A DNA stretch of 44,355 nucleotides from Sphingobacteriia bacterium (GCA_011390785.1 JAABRR010000030.1:1-44355), one strand, 5' to 3'; counted from the first letter of the stretch, positions 16,495 to 25,196 are shown. Numbers and translations are program-made. Notes: generated by a model not told the origin, from the letters alone.

Positions 16495-16576
16495 CCCCCT
16501 TTGAAGGGGGGTGGGGGGATGTTTTTAGGTTTTAGCCATCCTTTAACAACATCCCCCTAACCCCCTTCAAAGGGGG
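16495..16576. repeat. Nested inverted repeat rich in C/G runs
   Basis: Two arms of about 29 bp (16495-16523 and 16548-16576) are inverted copies of each other, and each arm contains its own palindrome CCCCCTTTGAAGGGGG. The spacer is about 24 bp. Palindromes of this CCCCCTTNGAAGGGGG type are widespread in Bacteroidota genomes. It could fold as one long stem or as two short hairpins. No T-run adjoins. Confidence 0.85.
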
Positions 16577-16644
16577 AATTACGCTTCGTCCAACGGTTCC
16601 GAGCATAGAAAATGTTTTTTTCTTTGGTCAGCCTTACATCAATA

Positions 16645-16689
16645 TTTATCCGCGTGTGTGTCAAAATTTTTGTAATGGCTCGGTTCATC
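16645..16689 (-). repeat. Terminal fragment of the dispersed 173-bp element
   Basis: On the minus strand it reads GATGAACCGAGCCATTAC and continues through ACACACACGCGGAT, matching the first 45 bases or so of the full copies. The hairpin core is absent. Confidence 0.75.
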
Positions 16690-16749
16690 TGGCAAATTAT
16701 TTTGGGTTGAACAATCAGGTTTTAAAGAAGTAAGATAAAAAGATTTTGA

Positions 16750-17433
16750 TTATATGGGTTTGGTAAGATCAAACTGGGCTTCAAACATAAGCTCTCCGGA
16801 ATAATGAAGCTGATAGCTGAATGTTGACAGATCATCACTTATGCTAACTTCCCAGCGGCGGCCCAGGGTATCGGTAAGCAGGTCAATGGTATAATCGTCG
16901 GCAGGGAAAAATTGTTTCAGTGCGGTTCCGTTGCCATCGGCATAGCCACCATAAAGGGTGAGGTCTTCAGGGGTGCCATCTTCGTGGCGATGGTCATGTC
17001 TGAAACGTAGTTTGCCATCTTCAGCCAGAAACATCCATGTGCGCGATTTGTCTTCATCCATATGGAATGGTATCTGCACACCAGAATCATCGCAAACAGT
17101 AACATGCATAACCATTTTACGATCGGCCCAGCTGTCTCTGCCAGATTTTGAATAGGTCTCTTTTCCGGTAAATGATTTTCCGCACAACCCGGCCAGATTA
17201 TCCAGAAAAGCTTGCTGGGTTTCGGGCAAAGCGGAGACTTCGGATGTTTTTGTGTTATTTACAGTAGTCTGCGATTCTTTTCCCGCAGGTGCTCTACAAG
17301 AAAAAAGAAATATAGCAATAATGACACTTAAAACAGATCTTTTTGATATCGACATGAGCATGTAGTTTTTAAGCATGTTTATTTTAGGTAAAGGGGTAAT
17401 ATTATGATTTGATACAATGTGTTTTCTTCGCAA
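16750..17433 (-). CDS. Lipoprotein of unknown function
   Basis: A probable lipoprotein: the hydrophobic stretch SVLSVIIAIFLFSC ends in a lipobox-like Cys46. The best start is Met20 (MLKNYML, position 17376) or one of the next Met codons; the first 19 residues are not signal-like. The mature part (about 180 residues) is polar and beta-rich, with many charged residues (RFRHDHRHEDGTPEDLTLYG; DTLGRRWEVSISDDLSTF). I do not recognise a catalytic motif. Members of this sort are often small secreted proteins with a single predicted beta domain. It is flanked by intergenic regions of more than 330 bp on both sides, so it is probably monocistronic. Confidence 0.75.
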   Translation of the reverse strand: MRRKHIVSNHNITPLPKINMLKNYMLMSISKRSVLSVIIAIFLFSCRAPAGKESQTTVNNTKTSEVSALPETQQAFLDNLAGLCGKSFTGKETYSKSGRDSWADRKMVMHVTVCDDSGVQIPFHMDEDKSRTWMFLAEDGKLRFRHDHRHEDGTPEDLTLYGGYADGNGTALKQFFPADDYTIDLLTDTLGRRWEVSISDDLSTFSYQLHYSGELMFEAQFDLTKPI

Positions 17434-17769
17434 GGATAAAAACCCTATAGCAGTTGCATGCAGAAAGTTCCTGCAATGTTACTAATTAATTTTTTTACAG
17501 TGGTTAATTTTGGATGAAATAATTTTATGAAGGTAAAGTTAAAGCCAGGCCTAACGGGGCGATAGGTAGCGTAGTAGAATTTCGATCCGTGGGTTTGCTT
17601 TGCACCTACAGAGAATCATGGAAAACCCCTTTGGTGATGTTGTGAATATTAAAAAGAAGTTGATATTGGATAGAAGTACCCAGGTAAAGCAAGTCAAAAA
17701 AAAGACCCCCATTGCCGGTGCAGTGCAAGCAATGAAGGTCTTTTGGGGAAATGTAACCTGTAATTAAAA
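17434..17769. other. Intergenic region between xylA and the lipoprotein gene
   Basis: Contains the xylA terminator at 17696-17744. The rest shows no credible gene; the promoter of the minus-strand lipoprotein gene should lie near 17434-17520, which is A/T-rich. Confidence 0.6.
17696..17744 (-). terminator. Intrinsic terminator of xylA
   Basis: On the minus strand, AAAAGACCTTCATTGC pairs with GCAATGGGGGTCTTTT (a small internal bulge), followed by a run of eight T at the end. It starts 26 bp past the xylA stop codon. This is the clearest intrinsic terminator in the xylose operon. Confidence 0.85.
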
Positions 17770-19101
17770 CTACCTGATGTACTGGTTTATAATACTTTCG
17801 TATAATTCCTGCTTACCACTTATCTGGGTAGGTTCACCATTTTTGATGGCCAGTTCGCGTAGGTCTTCAAGGGTAAGTTTGCCTTCTTCGAAAGCTTTGC
17901 CATCGCCAGAATCGAAAGATTTGTAACGATCGTTGCGCATTTTAATGATGGGCGAAGTTTCGATTAGGTTGTGAGCAATTTCAAGGGCACGGGCAAAAAC
18001 ATCCATTCCGGCAATATGTGCGATAAAGATATCTTCCAGATCGGTAGAGTTACGACGAATTTTGGCGTCGAAGTTGATACCGCCGGTTTTGAAGCCACCA
18101 GTCTGAAGGATTACCAGCATAGCTTCAACGGTTTCAGAAATGTTGATAGGGAATTGATCGGTGTCCCATCCATTTTGATAATCGCCACGGTTGGCATCAA
18201 TGCTGCCAAACATGCCATTATCTGCAGCCACCTGCAATTCGTGCTGGAAAGTATGGCCAGCCAGGGTAGCATGGTTCACTTCAATATTAAGTTTGAAATC
18301 GTCGGCCAGGCCATATTTGTTTAGAAATCCAATAATGGTAGCTGCATCGTAATCGTATTGATGCTTGGTTGGCTCCATGGGTTTGGGTTCTATAAGAAAA
18401 GTGCCCTTAAATCCTTGCTTGCGGGCATAATCGCGCGCCATACCAAGGAAACGACCCATGTGGTCGAGTTCACGTTTCATGTTGGTATTCAGCAAAGAGC
18501 TGTAGCCTTCGCGGCCACCCCAGAACACGTAGTTTTCACCACCCAGGGCAATGGTAGCATCCAGGGCATTTTTAACCTGTGTAGCAGCATAAGGAAGTAC
18601 ATTAAAGTCAGGATTGGTAGATGCCCCGTTCATGTAGCGCTTGTGCGAGAAAAGATTGGCAGTACCCCATAATAGCTTAACGCCTGATGCAGCCTGCTTT
18701 TCTTTGGCATATTCCACAATGGTTTGCAATCTCTTTTCTGATTCGGCAACGGTTGACCCTTCTGCCACCGTGTCAAAATCATGAAAACAATAGTAAGGAA
18801 CACCCAGTTTGGTAACAAACTCAAAAGCAGCATCCATCTTATTTTTGGCCACTGAAATGGCATCGCTACCACTATTCCATGGGAAAATAAGGGTGTCTCC
18901 ACCAAATGGATCAGAACCGCCGTCGCAGAAAGTATGCCAGTAAGCCACAGCAAAACGCAGGTGCTCCTTCATGGTTTTTCCGGCAACTACTTTGTTTTCG
19001 TCATAATATTTATATGCCAGCGGATTTTGTGAATCGCGGCCTTCGAACTGAATTTTTCCAATACCTTTAAAATATTCGGTATTTCCTGTTGTAACACTCA
19101 T
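17770..19101 (-). CDS. xylA: Xylose isomerase
   Basis: Converts D-xylose to D-xylulose (EC 5.3.1.5). The 443-residue length is that of class II enzymes. Catalytic and metal-site residues are visible: His107 and Asp110 in YYCFHDFD, Glu238 and Lys240 in [14 protein letters not shown], Glu274 and His277 in [16 protein letters not shown], and Asp302 in SIDANRGD. It is the last gene of the minus-strand xylR-xylB-xylA set, 104 bp after xylB, and ends in a good terminator. The 104-bp gap could hold its own promoter. The next enzyme in the pathway, xylulokinase, is encoded just upstream. Confidence 0.98.
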   Translation of the reverse strand: MSVTTGNTEYFKGIGKIQFEGRDSQNPLAYKYYDENKVVAGKTMKEHLRFAVAYWHTFCDGGSDPFGGDTLIFPWNSGSDAISVAKNKMDAAFEFVTKLGVPYYCFHDFDTVAEGSTVAESEKRLQTIVEYAKEKQAASGVKLLWGTANLFSHKRYMNGASTNPDFNVLPYAATQVKNALDATIALGGENYVFWGGREGYSSLLNTNMKRELDHMGRFLGMARDYARKQGFKGTFLIEPKPMEPTKHQYDYDAATIIGFLNKYGLADDFKLNIEVNHATLAGHTFQHELQVAADNGMFGSIDANRGDYQNGWDTDQFPINISETVEAMLVILQTGGFKTGGINFDAKIRRNSTDLEDIFIAHIAGMDVFARALEIAHNLIETSPIIKMRNDRYKSFDSGDGKAFEEGKLTLEDLRELAIKNGEPTQISGKQELYESIINQYIR

Positions 19102-19205
19102 AGTAGTTAATTTTTAAATGAAAATAATAAGGATGATATAAAAACTGTAATTCCGTTGTCCCTCATTGCCGTTACAGACCAAAGGGTAATAAGTAAATAA
19201 AATCG

Positions 19206-20690
19206 TTAAAAGACCCTGTCCACCAAAGCTTTCCAACTTTCATAGGCATCAAGCAAAGGCTGTTTCAGCGTTTCATCAGGTTCAATGGTTTTCATTCTTT
19301 CCAATCCTTTAAAAGCTTCTGTTTCTGATGCAAAAACTTTGGCTCCCAGGCCGGCAGCCCTTGCTGCTCCCTGAGATCCATCGGTGTTATAAAGCTCGAT
19401 GGTTGTGCCGGTAATACTTGCCAAACAGTCGCGGAAAACAGGACTTAAAAACATGTTGGAGTCCCCGGCCCTGATCACTGAAGGCTCGATGCCGGTTTGA
19501 AGCATAATATCCATGCCCATTTTGAAGGCATAAACAATTCCTTCGTGAGCGGCCCTGATAAAGTGCGACTGGTTGTGTCGGTTAAAATTTAATCCTTCTA
19601 CAACACATCCCATATCTTTATTACCGGTAATACGCTCAGCACCGTTGCCGAAGGGTACAATCTTAAGGCCTTCTGCTCCGGGTTTTACAGAGGCAGAAAG
19701 GGCGTTCATATCGTCGTAACTCAGGCTGTTGCCTCCTATGTTGCGTTTTAGCCAGGAGTTCATGCTTCCGGTTCCATTGATACAGAGCAATACACCCAAC
19801 CGGTTTTGTTCGCGGGTATGGTTAACATGGGCAAAGGTGTTTACCCGTGACTGAGGGTCGTATTTGATCTGGTCGCTAACACCAAAAACAACACCGGAGG
19901 TACCTGCTGTTGCGGCTATTTCGCCGGGATTGAGTACGTTGAGAGAAAGCGCATTATTGGGTTGGTCGCCGGCACGGTAGGTAAGTGGAATACCTGCTTC
20001 CAGACCCAGCTGGTTAGCAGCCTGGCTGGATAGTTCACCCTGATGTCCAATGTTAGGCACCAGGTCTGGAATGAAACTGCTTTCAAAACCATAGTGCTCC
20101 ATGATAAGCGATGATACTTCATGATTGGGAAAATCCCAAAGAATCCCTTCAGACAAGCCGGATGGAGTGGTAGATGTAGCACCCGTCATACGCAAGGCGA
20201 TATAATCTCCGGGGAGCATAATTTTATCAATGCGGCTGTATAATTCCGGCTCATTGTCTTTTACCCACTTTAGTTTGGAAGCGGTAAAATTACCGGGTGA
20301 GTTGAGCAGTGTTTTCAGGCACTTCTCCTCTCCAATTTCTGCAAAGGCTTTTTCGCCAGTGGCCACTGCGCGGCTGTCGCACCAAATTATAGAAGGGCGC
20401 AACACACTATGATTCTTATCGGTAAGCACAAGGCCATGCATCTGGTAGGAAATACCAATGGCTTTAATGGCCTTAGGATCAATCCCTGGTGTTTGTAAAG
20501 CTTCGCTGGTAGCAGCTTTGATACTTTCCCACCACATATCGGGGTCTTGTTCTGCCCAGTCGCTTTTGGGGGCAGAAATAATCATTTCCTCTTTGGGGTG
20601 AAAAGCCGAAGCAACACATTTACCACTGGTGGCGTCAATAATGCTCGCTTTTACCGAAGAGCTTCCTAAATCATATCCGAGTAATAGCAT
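19206..20690 (-). CDS. xylB: Xylulokinase
   Basis: Phosphorylates D-xylulose to xylulose 5-phosphate, feeding the pentose phosphate pathway. FGGY-family carbohydrate kinase, 494 residues: the ATP phosphate loop is GYDLGSSSVKASIID (5-19), the xylulokinase-type substrate loop is YQMHGLVL (82-89), the catalytic base is Asp242 in YRAGDQPNNALS, and the second ATP-binding stretch is EIAATAGTSGVVFG. The downstream gene is xylA and the upstream gene is the Nudix regulator, 11 bp away, so regulator and kinase are almost certainly co-transcribed. Confidence 0.96.
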   Translation of the reverse strand: MLLLGYDLGSSSVKASIIDATSGKCVASAFHPKEEMIISAPKSDWAEQDPDMWWESIKAATSEALQTPGIDPKAIKAIGISYQMHGLVLTDKNHSVLRPSIIWCDSRAVATGEKAFAEIGEEKCLKTLLNSPGNFTASKLKWVKDNEPELYSRIDKIMLPGDYIALRMTGATSTTPSGLSEGILWDFPNHEVSSLIMEHYGFESSFIPDLVPNIGHQGELSSQAANQLGLEAGIPLTYRAGDQPNNALSLNVLNPGEIAATAGTSGVVFGVSDQIKYDPQSRVNTFAHVNHTREQNRLGVLLCINGTGSMNSWLKRNIGGNSLSYDDMNALSASVKPGAEGLKIVPFGNGAERITGNKDMGCVVEGLNFNRHNQSHFIRAAHEGIVYAFKMGMDIMLQTGIEPSVIRAGDSNMFLSPVFRDCLASITGTTIELYNTDGSQGAARAAGLGAKVFASETEAFKGLERMKTIEPDETLKQPLLDAYESWKALVDRVF

Positions 20691-20701
20691 AGTATTGAAA
20701 T

Positions 20702-21424
20702 TTAAAAGATGATACGGTTGTTGCTGAATTGTGCAAATTTATCCGGATCGAACCGGTATAACTGCGCGGGTTTATGCGCAACATTTTTTTGTTTTTCGTT
20801 GAGTGCTACAATGAAGTCGAGCTTTTTAATCTTCTTCCTGAAATTGCGGCTGTCGGGTTCTTCATCATAAAAAACAGAAATAAGATTTTGTAATTGATTG
20901 ATGGTGAATTTCTCAGGCAGATAGCCAAAAATAAGACCATCCCTTTTAAACCGTTGCCTAATGGCAGTAAGGGCCCCTTGAATAATGTCTTCGTGATCGA
21001 AGGGCAGGTTGTGAGTTTGGTTCATCTCAACCCAATGAGAATTTTGATTGCAGCTATTGATAACAGATGATTCAACAATGCCGTAATAGGCAATGGAAAC
21101 AACCCTTTCAATGGAAAGACCGGTGGTTTCTTCGAGCCAGACTCTGTCAGCTTCGTTTCCCATCCTGTTTAAAGAATCAAGAACATCAAACTGATACAGA
21201 GTTGTTTTTTTCATTCCACTGAGTTCTTCTAAAACCCGGGTTGCTGCATCAGAGAGCAGCTCGTTGTTAAAAACAAGCCCGCCAGGAAGTTTCAGCCGGT
21301 TATGATCATAGGTTTCTGCTGGCTGCCCTTTAGTATCCCTATCTACCAGCAATACCCTTAATCGTTGGTTATCAACACCAAAAATTACACAGTCAACCGA
21401 AAGATGAGGATTTAATTTGTTCAT
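20702..21424 (-). CDS. xylR: Nudix-family transcriptional regulator of xylose use (XylR-type)
   Basis: Residues 1-140 are a Nudix fold with a broken Nudix box: LPGGLVFNNELLSDAATRVL, then EELSGM, where the usual REUXEE reads RVLEEL, so hydrolysis is unlikely. The rest (about 150-240; FTINQLQNLISVFYDEEPDS, then FRKKIKKLDFI) is the winged helix found in NrtR/AraR-type regulators. Such proteins in Bacteroidota control pentose genes and are thought to respond to the sugar. The start is Met12 of the longer reading (MNKLNPHLSVD, position 21424), a better N-terminus than 21457. It is the first gene of xylR-xylB-xylA, and a 23-bp palindrome lies 39 bp upstream, fitting autoregulation. The name is by context. 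Confidence 0.9.
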   Translation of the reverse strand: MNKLNPHLSVDCVIFGVDNQRLRVLLVDRDTKGQPAETYDHNRLKLPGGLVFNNELLSDAATRVLEELSGMKKTTLYQFDVLDSLNRMGNEADRVWLEETTGLSIERVVSIAYYGIVESSVINSCNQNSHWVEMNQTHNLPFDHEDIIQGALTAIRQRFKRDGLIFGYLPEKFTINQLQNLISVFYDEEPDSRNFRKKIKKLDFIVALNEKQKNVAHKPAQLYRFDPDKFAQFSNNRIIF

Positions 21425-21462
21425 TTTAAATTCAATTGATCTGGTAAAAGTAAACAAAAATA

Positions 21463-21485
21463 CTTAACGTACTTAATACGCTAAG
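21463..21485. promoter_or_regulatory. Candidate XylR operator (23-bp imperfect palindrome)
   Basis: CTTAaCGTA and TACGcTAAG are mirror arms separated by five bases; 9 of the 11 base pairs around the centre match, allowing the two inner mismatches. It is 38 bp upstream of the xylR ATG on the minus strand, where a repressor site is expected. No similar palindrome is visible in the xylB-xylA gap. Confidence 0.6.
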
Positions 21486-21576
21486 AAATAAATTTCATTT
21501 TTATTCAACCACCATTGTTTATGCGTTGACATGAGTTTTGCTATTTGAAATCATTAGTGTCCGATAAAAATGAATT

Positions 21577-21750
21577 GATGAACCGAGCCATTAAAACAAT
21601 ACTTACACACACTCGTATGAATATAATTTCGCAGCATGGCAAAACATGCAGAATGAATATTGTTGGTGATTTATCCCGCTTTTCGCGGGAGCTCTCTCGT
21701 CATAAAAGACGAGACAAGCTATCTGACCGAATTAATAAAATTATAAACAG
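21577..21750 (+). repeat. Dispersed hairpin element, copy A
   Basis: About 174 bp, from GATGAACCGAGCCATTA to ATTATAAACAG. It contains a small stem GCATG/CATGC near 21632-21650, then a core at 21668-21728 with stems CCCGC/GCGGG and CTCGTC/GACGAG, the second extended by AGCT ends. The core is identical to copies B and C over 61 bases, whereas the first 90 bases differ at many positions. The frame through it is not shared with copy B, so it is not coding. Confidence 0.88.
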
Positions 21751-21768
21751 TAAAAATAATTTAATTAG

Positions 21769-21875
21769 AGATTGGCTTCGCCGAGCTTACGGTTCCTCAC
21801 TCCGTTCGGAATGACAGTTACTTACGTCTTTACAACGAAAGCCTTATCATTTCGACCGAAGGGAGAAAACTCGAA
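21769..21875. repeat. Imperfect inverted repeat of a common Bacteroidota intergenic type
   Basis: TTCCTCACTCCGTTCGGAATGA on the left faces TCATTTCGACCGAAGGGAG on the right as imperfect inverted arms. A short hairpin GGCTTCGCCGAGC precedes it. No coding potential. Confidence 0.5.
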
Positions 21876-22084
21876 AGTTTTACCTGACAACACTGATTAG
21901 AAATCTATTGATAGCCCAGGTTGAACATTGCCTGTTAATGAATCAAATTTTACGCTATTTGTAATTAAGCCCTTAAATAATCGTCTTAAGATTTAAAAAT
22001 TACCTGTTCAGCAACTCCGGTTAGATAAAAAGAGCTGGTTTGACTTATTTTGCCCTGAAAATGTAACATCAAAACAATTATACT

Positions 22085-23323
22085 ATGCAAACTACCTTTA
22101 GCCCCTATTTAAAAAGTGAACGTCATGAATTTATAGATTTATTACGTGGATTTGCCCTGTTGGGTATCCTGATGGTGAATATGCCCCTTATGAATGCTCC
22201 TTTTATGGCTCAATATGGTGAGTTGGCCTTGTGGACAGATCCTGCCAATCATGCTTCCCATTGGATAATCCTCTTCTTTTTTACCGGAAAATTTTATACT
22301 ATTTTTTCGATGCTGTTTGGCATTGGTTTTTATTTTTTTCTTCGTAAGGCTGATGAAACCGGCAAATCAGTGCTTCCCGTTTTTCGTAGGCGGCTCGGCT
22401 GGCTGCTGGCAATCGGAATACTTCATGTTGTCTTGTTTTGGTATGGCGATATCCTGGTATTTTATGCTCTTTTCGGATTTATCATGATCCTGTTTCGCAA
22501 AGTATCTAACCGCGCATTAATTATCTGGGCCATTGTAATAATACTAATTCCGATCTCTATAACCATTCTGCTAACTCTTTTCATTAAAATGGCTATGAGT
22601 ATGCCCGAAGCAGCTGCCGCGATGCAGGAAAGTTTTGCCGGAGCAGACGAAAACATGCGTCTGATGACCGAGAATGCCCTTGCCATTTATCCGAACGGAA
22701 GTTTTGGTGAAATTGTATCTGTACGATTAAAAGAATATAGTAATGTGCTGGGCGGTTTAATCTTCTTTTTCCCCAATGTATTGGCCATGTTTCTGGTGGG
22801 AATGGTTCTGGCACGTAAAAAAGTTTTTGAGAACCTGGAGGAGTCTAAACCTTTCTTCAAAAAACTATTAATTATCAGTTTGCCGATTGCTCTTATCGGC
22901 AACTTTATGTTGGCACACTTTGGATTAAAGAGCAGCTATATTTCTGTTGACTGGAATACGGTAGGTTTTATTGTTGGCCAGGGAGTGGGTGGTCCGGCCA
23001 TGAGCTTCGTTTATATTTCACTATTGGCACATTGCTACCACAGAGGATATTTCAGGAAACTGAGCCAGATGATTATCAAGACAGGCAGAATGGCACTTAC
23101 CAATTACCTGATGCAATCGGTTATAGCCACTACTATCTTTTTCTCCTATGGTTTTGGATTGTATGGAAAAGTAAATGTTTGGCAGGGAATGTTATTAACT
23201 CTTTCTATCTATACCATTCAGGTTTTATGGAGCGAATATTGGCTCAATCGTTATCGCTTTGGACCAATGGAGTGGCTCTGGCGCACACTCACTTATGGAA
23301 AGAAACAAAAAATGCGGGATTAG
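22085..23323 (+). CDS. DUF418 integral membrane protein
   Basis: A 412-residue protein with about ten membrane helices. The start, IDLLRGFALLGILMVNM, is the heparan/acyltransferase-like opening shared by the DUF418 (YeiB) family; the C-terminal half has the DUF418 blocks (GRMALTNYLMQSVIATTIFF; SEYWLNRYRFGPMEWLWRTL). Family members are proposed to move or modify small molecules at the inner membrane, but no function is proven. The A/T-rich leader has no SD. Its stop overlaps the end of the convergent Lrp gene by 4 bp. Confidence 0.92.
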   Translation: MQTTFSPYLKSERHEFIDLLRGFALLGILMVNMPLMNAPFMAQYGELALWTDPANHASHWIILFFFTGKFYTIFSMLFGIGFYFFLRKADETGKSVLPVFRRRLGWLLAIGILHVVLFWYGDILVFYALFGFIMILFRKVSNRALIIWAIVIILIPISITILLTLFIKMAMSMPEAAAAMQESFAGADENMRLMTENALAIYPNGSFGEIVSVRLKEYSNVLGGLIFFFPNVLAMFLVGMVLARKKVFENLEESKPFFKKLLIISLPIALIGNFMLAHFGLKSSYISVDWNTVGFIVGQGVGGPAMSFVYISLLAHCYHRGYFRKLSQMIIKTGRMALTNYLMQSVIATTIFFSYGFGLYGKVNVWQGMLLTLSIYTIQVLWSEYWLNRYRFGPMEWLWRTLTYGKKQKMRD

Positions 23324-23811
23324 AAAAAATTAATATTCCCTTCATTTACCGGTAGATTCCTCGAAAAACCCTCTTCAAGCGAAATGAATGTTTCGGTACT
23401 GGTAACTTCCACAATAGATTGAATATTCTCAACGATTACCTTTTTGAGATGTTCGTTATTTTTTGTGTATACTTTAACGAAAAGGGAGTACTTTCCTGAA
23501 ATATGATGACATTCAACAATTTCCGGGATTTCCATAATTTTTTGAAATACCTGCTGATGGGTCGAATTGGCGTTCAGGTTAACCTGAATACCAATATATG
23601 CACAGGTTTGATATCCCATACCTTTTGGATTAAGAATAAACTGCGATCCTTTAATTACCCCGGCATCCATTAGCTTTTGAACACGCTGGTGAACAGCTGC
23701 ACCACTTATGCCACAAATTCTGGCCACTTCAAGAAAAGGCATACGGGCATTTTGGGTTAATACTTCAAGAATTTTCTGGTCAGTTTTATCAATCTGAAAG
23801 CCACCATCCAT
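23320..23811 (-). CDS. Lrp/AsnC-family transcriptional regulator
   Basis: A 163-residue Lrp/AsnC protein. Residues 6-60 are the helix-turn-helix (DQKILEVLTQNARMPFLEVA, then ISGAAVHQRVQKL); residues 75-150 are the RAM effector domain (YIGIQVNLNANSTHQQVF; VECHHISGKYSLFVKVYTKN; STETFISL). Lrp proteins bind amino acids and regulate their metabolism. It is divergent from the PLP-dependent lyase across a 179-bp A/T-rich gap, which is the usual place for its target, so control of that lyase is likely. The extra C-terminal 13 residues after FISLEEGF are unusual for the family but short. Confidence 0.93.
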   Translation of the reverse strand: MDGGFQIDKTDQKILEVLTQNARMPFLEVARICGISGAAVHQRVQKLMDAGVIKGSQFILNPKGMGYQTCAYIGIQVNLNANSTHQQVFQKIMEIPEIVECHHISGKYSLFVKVYTKNNEHLKKVIVENIQSIVEVTSTETFISLEEGFSRNLPVNEGNINFF

Positions 23812-23841
23812 TTTTCAACACTTTTAAATTACAATATTTTG

Positions 23842-23849
23842 CAAATTTA
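23842..23849 (-). promoter_or_regulatory. Candidate -7 box for the lrp-type gene
   Basis: TAAATTTG on the minus strand fits the Bacteroidota TAnnTTTG box, about 31 bp upstream of the ATG. The -33 element is weak (TTG 24 bp further up). Confidence 0.45.
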
Positions 23850-23933
23850 ACGATTTTATCGAAAAATTATAATCAATGAATGAAATTCTGATGATATTTT
23901 TTATAATAATTATGGATAATACAGTAAATTTAT

Positions 23934-23941
23934 TATTTTTG
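23934..23941 (+). promoter_or_regulatory. Candidate -7 box for the PLP-dependent lyase
   Basis: TATTTTTG fits TAnnTTTG and lies 50 bp before the ATG of the lyase gene. No clear -33 TTTG is seen about 20 bp upstream, so the promoter may need an activator such as the divergent Lrp protein. Confidence 0.45.
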
Positions 23942-23990
23942 CTGTGCTGTTATCACAATCATTCATTGGTCACCCTAAATCTCAAAACAC

Positions 23991-25196
23991 ATGAAATTTG
24001 ACCCGGCAACCAATATTCAAGACCTGCTCCAGTTTGGTGAGTTTGGTGATGTAAATCCTTCTATTACAGATTCTGCTACCTATACTTTTCTGCACGCCAA
24101 TACAATGATAGATACTTTTCATGGTGAGCAGGAAGGATGTTTTTTGTATTCACGGCACTGGAACCCTTCTAACCGTTACCTCGCAGAAGCTCTGTCAGCC
24201 ATGGAAGGAACAGAAAGTGCATGGGTTACATCGTCGGGAATGGCGGCTATTACTTCTGCTATTCTTCAGCTTTGTAAATGCGGCTCGCATATAGTTTCTT
24301 CCGTAACAACCTACGGTGGCACATTTGCTTTCCTGGCCAATTACGTCAAAAAATTTAACATCGAAGTTACCTTTGTTGATCCTACCGATCATCAACAGAT
24401 AAAAGAGGCTATCCGATCAAATACAACTTTGATCTACACCGAAACAATGACCAACCCCTTGTTGCAGATCTGTGATATTGAAGCACTGGCCAAAATTGCC
24501 AATGATCATAACATAAAACTATTGGTTGACAATACTTTTACCCCCATGATTGTTGCGCCTGCCAAACTGGGTGCTCACATTGTGGTTTACAGCATGACCA
24601 AATTCATCAACGGGAAAAACGACTGTGTAGCCGGTGCCATTTGTGCCGACGAAAAGTTTATTAACGACCTTGCCGATGTAAATACCGGAACCGCCATGCT
24701 GCTGGGCCCTGTTCTCGATCCGCTGCGCTCATCAAGCATCCATAAAAATCTGCATACGCTGCATATCAGAATGAAACAACACAGCCATAATGCTATGTAC
24801 CTGGCAAAGAAATTTAAAGAACTCGGGATTAAATTCAATTATCCGGGAATGCCAGAACATCCGCAATACGAGTTGTTTAAGAAAATAATGCATCCCGATT
24901 TTGGCTTTGGCGGCATGATTGCCATTGATATGGAAACAGCAGAAAGAGCCAGTATGCTTATGGAAAAAATGCAGGAAAAAGGTGTAGGTTACCTGGCTGT
25001 TAGCTTAGGATATTTCAAAACCCTTTTCAGTAATTCGGGCAAAAGCACATCGAGTGAAGTACCGGAAGAACTGCAACGTAAAATGGGTATGTCAGAAGGT
25101 CTTGTAAGATTTTCTGTTGGGCTTGATCACGACATTGAGCGTACCTACAAACTTATACACGAATCACTTAACGAACTAAATCTGATTGGGAACTAA
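23991..25196 (+). CDS. PLP-dependent Cys/Met metabolism enzyme (methionine gamma-lyase type)
   Basis: A 401-residue Cys/Met-metabolism PLP enzyme (fold type I). Key residues are present: Tyr53-Arg55 in FLYSRHWNPSN, the cofactor-stacking Tyr108 region (TTYGGTF), Asp180 (LLVDNTFTP) and the PLP lysine Lys204 in VVYSMTKFINGKND. Methionine gamma-lyase, cystathionine gamma-lyase and cystathionine gamma-synthase share this pattern; which reaction it runs cannot be fixed here, though the lone setting next to an Lrp regulator favours amino-acid breakdown. The C-terminal block SLGYFKTLFSNSGKSTSSEV matches the family substrate-binding end. A good terminator follows. Confidence 0.9.
   Translation: MKFDPATNIQDLLQFGEFGDVNPSITDSATYTFLHANTMIDTFHGEQEGCFLYSRHWNPSNRYLAEALSAMEGTESAWVTSSGMAAITSAILQLCKCGSHIVSSVTTYGGTFAFLANYVKKFNIEVTFVDPTDHQQIKEAIRSNTTLIYTETMTNPLLQICDIEALAKIANDHNIKLLVDNTFTPMIVAPAKLGAHIVVYSMTKFINGKNDCVAGAICADEKFINDLADVNTGTAMLLGPVLDPLRSSSIHKNLHTLHIRMKQHSHNAMYLAKKFKELGIKFNYPGMPEHPQYELFKKIMHPDFGFGGMIAIDMETAERASMLMEKMQEKGVGYLAVSLGYFKTLFSNSGKSTSSEVPEELQRKMGMSEGLVRFSVGLDHDIERTYKLIHESLNELNLIGN

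Larger units (their letters stand above)
16410..16749. other. Intergenic region with nested inverted repeat and an element fragment
   Basis: No gene visible. It holds the nested C/G-rich inverted repeat at 16495-16576 and a terminal fragment of the dispersed 173-bp element at 16645-16689. Confidence 0.7.
21486..22084. other. Intergenic region with a full copy of the dispersed element
   Basis: Holds element copy A (21577-21750) and, at about 21769-21875, a second common Bacteroidota-type repeat (GGCTTCGCCGAGC, then CGTTCGGAATGACAG and an imperfect inverted TCATTTCGACCGAAGGGAG). The short plus-strand reading frame through copy A is not conserved in the other copies. The last 100 bp should hold the DUF418 promoter; TATTTTG at about 22042 is one base short of the -7 consensus. 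Confidence 0.65.

Noticed and set aside
21545-21814. An 89-residue plus-strand frame through element copy A
   Set aside because: The matching frame is not kept in copies B and C; the sequence conservation is in stems, not codons.
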